Source: CAIWXH01 sp964555675
GTDB taxonomy: Bacteria > Chloroflexota > Chloroflexia > Chloroflexales > Chloroflexaceae
Direction of reading: 5' to 3'
Assembly: GCA_964555675.1 (NCBI GenBank)
Contig: CAZKTU010000294.1
Coordinates: 1-7,294, forward strand
DNA: 7,294 nucleotides
This document shows, piece by piece, positions 1 through 4,533 of this stretch. Each line of letters starts with the position of its first letter. Positions within the stretch are counted from its first letter, which is position 1. Both the position numbers and the translations under genes were made by a program. The notes beneath the pieces are model-generated. The model ran no database searches. It was not told where the DNA came from and was given only the letters and a program-made list of their open reading frames with translations.

Positions 1-14
1 CCCGCGCCCGTCAT
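1..14 (-). CDS. Possible start of a further operon gene (partial, runs off left edge)
   Basis: On the minus strand an ATG at 14-12 begins Met-Thr-Gly-Ala before the window ends. An AGGAG sequence (22-18) lies 3 nt upstream and overlaps the TAG stop codon of the creatininase gene, the arrangement expected of a tightly coupled downstream gene. Only four codons are visible, so no function can be given. It could equally be a chance ATG in the 3' flank of the creatininase gene. Confidence 0.35.
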
Positions 15-20
15 TAGCTC

Positions 21-722
21 CTACGTCCAGGGGCCTTCGATCAAGGCGCGGGTCTCGGCGACGGCGACGGACCAGATCGCGAGCAGCTCGGGGTCGCTGC
101 GCTGGTAGACGCCGGCGAAGTTGCCATCGCCGAGGCCGGCCCGCACGCCGGCGGGGCCGCGGTGACGCAGGGCGCCCACGTCCACCGGCGGCTTCTGGCC
201 CGTGGGTTGTGTTACCCCGGTCAGGCGCGTCCAGGGGAAGTTCTCCATCCACGAGGCGTGGGAGGCGACGGGGTCGGTGGCCTGAACCTGGGCCCAGGTC
301 ATGGGCGCGTTCCACCAGCTGTGCCACTTCACCTGCATCTCGGGGTGGTCGCCGAGCCACTCCTCGGCGAGGGCCTGGGCCGGCTGATTGCCGCCGTGGC
401 CGTTGACCAGTACGATGCGCCTGAAGCCCTGCTCGCGCAGCCCGTCGAGCAGGTCGCGCACCAGGCGCAGATAGGTCTCGACCCGCAGGCTCAGGGTGCC
501 GGGGTAGGCGCGGAAGTACGGGGTGATCCCATAGGCCACGGCGGGGAAGACGGGGACGCCGAGGGGCTCGGCGGCCTCGGCGGCGACCCGCTCGGCGAGG
601 ATACTGTCGGTGCTGAGGCTCAGGTAGGCGTGCTGCTCGGTGGAGCCCAGGGGCACCACGGCCCGGTCGTCGCGGCGCAGGTACTCTTCGACCTGCTGCC
701 AGTGCATCTCGCTGATGCGCAT
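21..722 (-). CDS. Creatininase-family amidohydrolase
   Basis: A 233-residue protein of the creatininase family, cytoplasmic metal-dependent hydrolases of cyclic or linear amides (creatinine, formamidopyrimidine and related substrates). The metal-site pattern is visible: GSTEQH at residues 26-31 followed by D39 (giving E29, H31, D39), NGHGGN at 107-112 (H109), and E160 in the stretch HASWMEN, where the family has its late glutamate ligand. The length is near the family norm of about 230-260, so it looks intact. The usual GPHLPL segment between H31 and D39 is replaced by AYLSLS, so creatinine itself is unlikely to be the substrate; the real one is unknown. The start is supported by a GAGAGG sequence (738-733) with a rather long 10-nt spacer. 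The gene lies 25 nt after the alpha/beta hydrolase gene on the same strand, so the two are probably co-transcribed and may act on the same compound. Confidence 0.88.
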   Translation of the reverse strand: MRISEMHWQQVEEYLRRDDRAVVPLGSTEQHAYLSLSTDSILAERVAAEAAEPLGVPVFPAVAYGITPYFRAYPGTLSLRVETYLRLVRDLLDGLREQGFRRIVLVNGHGGNQPAQALAEEWLGDHPEMQVKWHSWWNAPMTWAQVQATDPVASHASWMENFPWTRLTGVTQPTGQKPPVDVGALRHRGPAGVRAGLGDGNFAGVYQRSDPELLAIWSVAVAETRALIEGPWT

Positions 723-740
723 CGGTGTCTATCCTCTCGC

Positions 741-761
741 GGGCCGCTCAGCTGGCGGCCC
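741..761. other. Perfect 7-bp inverted repeat over the hydrolase stop codon
   Basis: GGGCCGC (741-747) and GCGGCCC (755-761) are exact inverted copies around a 7-nt loop (748-754). The loop contains the TGA stop codon of the alpha/beta hydrolase on the minus strand. No T-run follows on the minus strand, so it does not look like an intrinsic terminator. It could be an mRNA stem that affects stability or the translation of the creatininase gene just downstream, or simply a by-product of high GC content. Confidence 0.4.
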
Positions 762-1563
762 CAAAGACCTCGGCGAGGAAGGCGGCGACGTGGGCCGCCA
801 CCTGCTCGGGCTGCTCGTAGCGGATGCAGTGGCCGACGCCCGGCACATGGGCGACGCGCAGCAGCGGGTTGAGGCTCTGCAGCTCGGCGGCCAATCTGGG
901 CGGCACGATCACACCCCGCTCGGCGTCGCCGGTCAGCAGCAGTGTGGGCACGCCGAAGCCCGCGACGAGCGCGCGGTAGTCGGTGACCGGCTCGGCGAAC
1001 CAGTCGAAGACGCGCGGGCTGGTCTCGTGCTTGGCCCGCGCCCAGAGGGGGAAGGTCTCGGGCGCCCAGGTGGGGTTTTCGGCGCGGCCCTGGGCGGCTA
1101 GCTCGGGCTCGCTCAGGGCGCGCTGAGCCCTGAGGCCGGCGCTCCAGTCGCCGGCGCGATCATTGGCCCAGGCCTCGGGCGCGATGAAAGCAGGGTCCTC
1201 GAGGATGGCGGCCCTGATGCGCGCGGGGGCGGTGGCGGCGACCATGGCGGCCGTGATGCCGCCCATCGAGTGGCCGAGCAGGGCCGGGCGGTCGAGCTCG
1301 AGGGCCTCGATCAGGGCGAGCACATCGGCGGCGCGATCCTCTACGCTGTAGCCCTGGTCGGGGACGCTGGAGCGCCCGTGGCCGCGGGCATCGGGCATAA
1401 TCAGGTCGTAGTCGGCCTCGAGGTCGGTGGCCAGGCGGGTCCAGCAGGCCCCGTTATCGGTCAGGCCATGGAGCAGCAGCACGGGCGGGCGGTCGCCCCC
1501 GGTACGATGGTAGTTGATCTCGATCCCATTGGCCCGCACCTGCGCGGTGGTCCACGGTGTCAT
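748..1563 (-). CDS. Alpha/beta hydrolase
   Basis: A 271-residue alpha/beta-hydrolase-fold protein without a signal peptide, so probably cytoplasmic. The fold's landmarks appear in order: oxyanion-hole loop LLLHGL (29-34), DARGHGRS (58-65), nucleophile elbow GHSMGG (97-102, nucleophile S99), candidate acid D213 in TGDAERG, and catalytic H245 in PGVGHCIRYEQPE. The full triad and normal length suggest an active enzyme of the esterase/lactonase/C-C hydrolase type; the substrate cannot be read from sequence. The start is supported by AGGAG (1574-1570) 6 nt before the ATG. It is the first gene of a minus-strand operon with the creatininase-family gene, and its leader contains the palindrome at 1590-1604. 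A haloperoxidase-like or menaquinone-pathway assignment cannot be excluded, but no neighbour supports either. Confidence 0.9.
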   Translation of the reverse strand: MTPWTTAQVRANGIEINYHRTGGDRPPVLLLHGLTDNGACWTRLATDLEADYDLIMPDARGHGRSSVPDQGYSVEDRAADVLALIEALELDRPALLGHSMGGITAAMVAATAPARIRAAILEDPAFIAPEAWANDRAGDWSAGLRAQRALSEPELAAQGRAENPTWAPETFPLWARAKHETSPRVFDWFAEPVTDYRALVAGFGVPTLLLTGDAERGVIVPPRLAAELQSLNPLLRVAHVPGVGHCIRYEQPEQVAAHVAAFLAEVFGAAS

Positions 1564-1589
1564 CGCCCTCTCCTCGCTAAGACAAGGTT

Positions 1590-1604
1590 CGTAACCGAGT
1601 TACG
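1590..1604. promoter_or_regulatory. Candidate operator: perfect 15-bp palindrome upstream of the hydrolase operon
   Basis: CGTAAC (1590-1595) and GTTACG (1599-1604) are exact inverted copies around a 3-nt centre (CGA). It lies 26-41 nt upstream of the hydrolase ATG, where a repressor would block transcription or its start, and it is AT-richer than its surroundings. Dyads of this size are typical binding sites for dimeric regulators such as TetR or MarR types. No regulator gene is in the window and I could not identify a convincing -35/-10 pair nearby, so the operator role is an inference. Confidence 0.4.
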
Positions 1605-1614
1605 CTCTTCGCCG

Positions 1615-1627
1615 CTGCCCGCGGCAG
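1615..1627. other. Short 5-bp hairpin in the GNAT-hydrolase gap
   Basis: CTGCC (1615-1619) and GGCAG (1623-1627) flank a 3-nt loop. It lies between the putative GNAT terminator and the hydrolase palindrome. It has no T-run and is too short to assign a role; it is listed to complete the description of the 1564-1662 gap. Confidence 0.2.
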
Positions 1628-1638
1628 GGGGGTACGGT

Positions 1639-1663
1639 AAAGCAAAGCGCCGCCCGGGGCGCT
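1639..1663 (-). terminator. Probable intrinsic terminator of the GNAT-DUF4180 gene
   Basis: AGCGCC (1646-1651) and GGCGCT (1658-1663) form a perfect GC-rich 6-bp stem with a 6-nt loop. Read on the minus strand, the stem is followed by TTGCTTTA, an imperfect T-rich tract. The stem begins at the last base of the TGA stop codon of the GNAT gene. This would separate that gene from the hydrolase operon downstream on the same strand. Confidence 0.55.
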
Positions 1664-2535
1664 CAGGGGGCCAACCAGGCGCGCGCGGCGTCGCGCGTCG
1701 CGAAAAGCCCGAAGTCGTGGCCCTGCCGGGACTCGGCCAGGAGCTCGCGAAAGCGGTCGCTCATGCGGACGCTGTCGGGCGGGCAGACCACGGCCAGCCT
1801 GATGCGATAGTTCTGCAGCTTCTGGAGGATCGCCCCGGCCTCGCCCGTGCTCAGGTCGAAGAAGCCCGGGGTGAGGTTCGCGGCATAGAGCAGGGCCGCG
1901 TGTGCGCCGTTCGCGAAGCAGGCCTCGACCAGCCGGCCGGCGTCCTCGGCCGTGGCGAGGAAGGGCTGCTCAGGCTGCCCCTCGACGGCCAGGACCCCCG
2001 CCTCCTCGACGGCGGCGAGCTCAAGGGGCGGGCGAGCGAGGGCGAAGAGGAGGTAGGGCCCCTTCTCGTCCTCGCGCTCGCCCGCGAGAGTCATGCCGAT
2101 GCGCCGGGCCACAGCCTGGGAGGCGGCGTTGCCGGGGTCGATCAGACAGACCAGGCGCTTCAGGTCGAGCTGCTGGAAGCCGTAGGCGACCAGGGCTAGG
2201 CCCACCTCGGTAGCCAGGCCCTGGCCCCAGTAGGCCTTATCGAGCAGGTAGGCCACCTCGACCTCGGGGCGACCGTCGATGGTCCAGGGCAGCAGCCCGC
2301 AGCGACCGATGAAGCGCCCGGTGGGCTTGTGGATGGTCGCCCAGAGGCCGAGCTCGGGGTGACGCGGGTGGCCGTTGAGAAACCACTGCAGCTCTTCGCG
2401 GGTCTCGTCGGCGCTGAGGGTGCCCTCGGGGAAGTAGCGGCGGATCTCGGGGTCGCTGTAGAGGGCGTAGAGCGCGGCGAAGTCGTCAGGGACGAGACGC
2501 CGCAGCATAAGGCGCTCGGTTTCAAGAATCTGCAT
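1663..2535 (-). CDS. GNAT acetyltransferase fused to a C-terminal DUF4180-like domain
   Basis: With the ATG at 2535 this is a 290-residue protein. Residues 1-167 are a RimJ/RimL-type GNAT N-acetyltransferase, which transfers acetyl from acetyl-CoA to an amine: it opens with LETERLMLRRL, has the CoA-binding loop in AYWGQGLATE (101-110) and a following NAASQAVARRIGM helix (136-148). Single-domain members are about 170-190 residues. Residues about 175-289 match my memory of DUF4180, notably LTPGFFDLSTGEAGAILQKL (221-240) followed by NYRIRLAVV; the function of that domain is unknown. There is no stop or frame change at the junction. The start was chosen because AAGGAG (2547-2542) lies 6 nt before this ATG; an in-frame GTG seven codons upstream would place that site inside the gene. 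It appears to be monocistronic, divergent from the ThuA-like gene and ended by a hairpin at its stop codon. The substrate is unknown. Confidence 0.85.
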   Translation of the reverse strand: MQILETERLMLRRLVPDDFAALYALYSDPEIRRYFPEGTLSADETREELQWFLNGHPRHPELGLWATIHKPTGRFIGRCGLLPWTIDGRPEVEVAYLLDKAYWGQGLATEVGLALVAYGFQQLDLKRLVCLIDPGNAASQAVARRIGMTLAGEREDEKGPYLLFALARPPLELAAVEEAGVLAVEGQPEQPFLATAEDAGRLVEACFANGAHAALLYAANLTPGFFDLSTGEAGAILQKLQNYRIRLAVVCPPDSVRMSDRFRELLAESRQGHDFGLFATRDAARAWLAP

Positions 2536-2568
2536 CACGATCTCCTTACGCGACACACAGCTCGCACT

Positions 2569-2577
2569 ATCCTAGCA
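2569..2577 (-). promoter_or_regulatory. Candidate extended -10 for the GNAT gene
   Basis: On the minus strand the sequence reads TGCTAGGAT, a TGn extension plus a -10-like hexamer with two mismatches to TATAAT, 33 nt upstream of the chosen ATG. No good -35 is visible. It is a weak call based on pattern and position only. Confidence 0.25.
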
Positions 2578-2617
2578 CACCCGCGGCGGCAGGAGCGATG
2601 GAGCGAGGGGGCGGTGG

Positions 2618-2623
2618 TAGAAT
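2618..2623 (+). promoter_or_regulatory. Candidate -10 element for the ThuA-like gene
   Basis: TAGAAT differs from TATAAT at one position and lies about 30 nt upstream of the ThuA-like ATG in a locally AT-richer stretch. No convincing -35 is seen at the right distance. Just upstream, GGAGCGA occurs twice (2592-2598 and 2600-2606), which may be chance. Together with the minus-strand candidate at 2569-2577 this describes the 2536-2652 divergent region. Confidence 0.3.
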
Positions 2624-2652
2624 AGCCGAGCAATGAGGCCAAAGGAGCAACC

Positions 2653-3300
2653 ATGAAGAAGGCGCTGATGACCTGGGGGGGATGGGAGGGCCACGAGCCG
2701 AAGCAGTGTGTCGAGCGCTTCGCGCCGTTCCTGCACGAGCAGGGCTTCGAGGTCACGATCGCGGACAATCTCGACGTCTACCTCGACGGGCCCCTGATGC
2801 GCTCGCTCGACCTGATCGTGCCGGTCTGGACGATGAGCACGATCACGAAAGAGCAGGAGCGCGGGCTGCTCGACGCCGTGAGCGGCGGGGTCGGCATCGC
2901 CGGGTGGCACGGCGGCATGGGCGACTCGTTCCGCAACAACCCCGAATATCAGTGGATGGTCGGCGGGCAGTGGGTCGCCCACCCCGGCAATATCATCGAC
3001 TACACAGTGCAGATTATCGACCATAACGACCCGATCACCGCAGGGCTAGACGACTTCGCGATGCACTCGGAACAGTACTACATGCACACCGACCCGAGCA
3101 ACAACGTGCTCGCGCAGACGACCTTCTCGGGCGAGCACGCCCCCTGGATCGCGGGGACGGTGATGCCGGTAGTCTGGAAGCGCGCCTGGGGCAAAGGCCG
3201 GGTCTTCTACTGCTCGCTGGGCCACCATGCCAGCGACTTCGACGTGCTCGAGGCGCGCACGATCGTGCAGCGGGGCATGGGCTGGGCGGCCGGGGCCTGA
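2653..3300 (+). CDS. ThuA-like domain protein
   Basis: A 215-residue protein made of a single ThuA domain, a fold related to class I glutamine amidotransferases. The family is linked to trehalose and other sugar catabolism, with a role in processing 3-keto-sugars suggested for some members. Visible family motifs are GGWEGHEP (9-16), GIAGWHGGMGDSFR (81-94), GGQWVAHP (104-111), SEQYYMHTDP (139-148) and GRVFYCSLGHH (182-192). No signal peptide or membrane segment is seen, and the length is normal for short, stand-alone members. The start is well supported: AAAGGAG (2641-2647) lies 5 nt before the ATG. It is transcribed alone on the plus strand, divergent from the GNAT gene and convergent with a Gfo/Idh/MocA oxidoreductase, a family often paired with ThuA proteins. 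The exact substrate and catalytic residues cannot be stated; a pure sugar-binding role is possible. Confidence 0.88.
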   Translation: MKKALMTWGGWEGHEPKQCVERFAPFLHEQGFEVTIADNLDVYLDGPLMRSLDLIVPVWTMSTITKEQERGLLDAVSGGVGIAGWHGGMGDSFRNNPEYQWMVGGQWVAHPGNIIDYTVQIIDHNDPITAGLDDFAMHSEQYYMHTDPSNNVLAQTTFSGEHAPWIAGTVMPVVWKRAWGKGRVFYCSLGHHASDFDVLEARTIVQRGMGWAAGA

Positions 3301-3338
3301 GGCTTCGTCCTGCCTAGCGAAGGGACGCGTGGAGTCAG

Positions 3339-3412
3339 GGACGATAGACCAAGGACGAAAGACCAAGGGAGCGCGCTGCCAGACCTTCGTCCTTGGTCCT
3401 TCGTCTTTGGTC
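3339..3412. repeat. 14-nt unit repeated twice, then twice inverted, forming a 22-bp stem
   Basis: The left block holds two copies of GGACGAWAGACCAA (3339-3352 and 3353-3366; one difference). The right block holds two inverted copies with a 14-nt period, CCTTCGTCCTTGGT at 3384-3397 and CCTTCGTCTTTGGT at 3398-3411. Positions 3347-3368 can pair with 3391-3412 over 22 positions: 20 Watson-Crick pairs, one G-U and one A-C in plus-strand RNA, with a 22-nt loop. It lies between two convergent stop codons, so it could end or protect both transcripts. There is no T-run, which argues against a classic intrinsic terminator. Smaller hairpins flank it: CTTCG/CGAAG (3303-3307, 3318-3322) and CCGGG/CCCGG (3417-3421, 3430-3434). 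It could instead be one copy of a dispersed genomic repeat. Confidence 0.8.
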
Positions 3413-3443
3413 GCAACCGGGCAGGCACTCCCGGAAAGCTGTA

Positions 3444-4523
3444 TTAACCCGGCCAGGCGACAGGCAGCGCTGCGGGCGGGAGGAAGGCGCTCTCGATGCC
3501 GACGCGGCGGCCGCTCTCGGCCGACTCGTAGATGGCGTGCATCGTGTCGAGCACGTGGAAGGCCAGCTCGCCCGAAGCGCGCAGAGGGCGACCCTCGGCG
3601 ATCGCATAGGCCATATCGGCCACGCCGATACCGCGGCTATTCTCGGTGTAGCCGTGGGCGATCGCGACCTCTTCCCACTCGCCGCTGCGGCCGTGGTAAC
3701 GCACCGGCCCGCCGAAGGTATTCGGGTCGGGGCAGCGCAGAGCGCCCTCGGTGCCGAAGATCTCGAGGGTGGGCGCGAAGCCGCGCACGGTGTCGAAGCT
3801 GGTCACCAGGGTGGCGACCGCCGTATCGTACTCGACCAGGGCGGTGACGTGGGTGTGGGTGCTCACGGCGAAGCGCTCGCCCGCGCGCGGGCCGGTGGCG
3901 ATCACCCGTTCGGCGTGGGCGGCGCGGGTCGAGCCGCTGACCGAGCGGGCCGGGCCGAGCAGCGTGGCCAGGGCGGTGAGGTAGTAGGGGCCCATATCGA
4001 AGAGCGGGCCGCCGCCGGTCTGGTAGAAGAACTCGGGGTTGTGGTGCCAGCTCTCGTGGCCGCCGCCGAGCAGGATCGCCGTGGCCCCGACCGGCCGCCC
4101 GATCTTGCCCTGGTCGATCAGGGCCCGGCAGGTCTGCAGCCCGCCGCCGAGGAAGGTGTCGGGCGCGCCGCCGACGCGCAGGCCGCGCGCAGCGGCCAGC
4201 TCGAGCATGCGCCGCCCGTCTTCGCGCCTGACGGCGAGGGGCTTCTCGTTATAGACGTGCTTGCCGGCCGCAAGCGCGGCCAGGGCCACCTCGGCGTGGG
4301 CCAGGGGCACGGTCAGGTTGATCACGATCGCGATCGCGGGGTCGCTCAGCAGCTCCTCGACCGAGCAGGCCCTGATGCCGAACTTCGCGGCCTGCTCGCG
4401 GGCGCGGGCCGGGTCGAGGTCGGCGCAGGCGACGATATTGAGGATGGGGAAAGGCCGACCGGCCTGCAGATAGATCGAGCTGATATTGCCGCAGCCGACG
4501 ATACCGACGTTCACGGGTTGCAT
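3444..4523 (-). CDS. Gfo/Idh/MocA-family NAD(P)-dependent oxidoreductase
   Basis: A 359-residue cytoplasmic oxidoreductase of the Gfo/Idh/MocA family, which oxidises or reduces sugars, inositols and related polyols using NAD(P). The N-terminal Rossmann domain shows GIVGCGNIS (7-15) and an acidic residue after strand 2 (ADLD, 34-37), which favours NAD. The family lysine motif EKPLA is at 93-97. The C-terminal domain carries GGGPLFDMGPYYLTAL (170-185); the histidine often found in the D-x-G-x-H motif is Tyr180 here. Length is normal. The start is supported by AAAGGAAG (4535-4528), which overlaps the TAA stop of the upstream pyrophosphatase gene; the 10-nt gap implies co-transcription with it. 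It converges on the ThuA-like gene, suggesting a shared sugar pathway, though the two are on opposite strands. The specific substrate is unknown. Confidence 0.92.
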   Translation of the reverse strand: MQPVNVGIVGCGNISSIYLQAGRPFPILNIVACADLDPARAREQAAKFGIRACSVEELLSDPAIAIVINLTVPLAHAEVALAALAAGKHVYNEKPLAVRREDGRRMLELAAARGLRVGGAPDTFLGGGLQTCRALIDQGKIGRPVGATAILLGGGHESWHHNPEFFYQTGGGPLFDMGPYYLTALATLLGPARSVSGSTRAAHAERVIATGPRAGERFAVSTHTHVTALVEYDTAVATLVTSFDTVRGFAPTLEIFGTEGALRCPDPNTFGGPVRYHGRSGEWEEVAIAHGYTENSRGIGVADMAYAIAEGRPLRASGELAFHVLDTMHAIYESAESGRRVGIESAFLPPAALPVAWPG

Positions 4524-4533
4524 AAAACTTCCT

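Noticed and set aside
162..1101. Overlapping plus-strand open frames at the left end
   Set aside because: They are antisense to the creatininase and hydrolase genes and are Gly/Ala/Arg-rich without motifs.
1270..2199. 309-codon plus-strand open frame
   Set aside because: It is antisense to the hydrolase and GNAT-DUF4180 genes, both of which have clear motifs; its translation has no recognisable domain.
2535..2556. GTG at 2556 as the start of the GNAT gene
   Set aside because: It would put the strong AAGGAG ribosome-binding sequence inside the gene, whereas the ATG at 2535 has it at ideal spacing and begins with the family-typical LETERL segment.
3339..3412. CRISPR-like array
   Set aside because: The repeats are 14 nt, directly abutting without spacers, and half are inverted; no cas gene is nearby.
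3597..4335. Several GCGATCGC palindromes, like the cyanobacterial HIP1 element
   Set aside because: They lie within the oxidoreductase gene where Ala-Ile/Asp-Arg codons produce them naturally in GC-rich DNA; the number is too small to claim a HIP1-type element.
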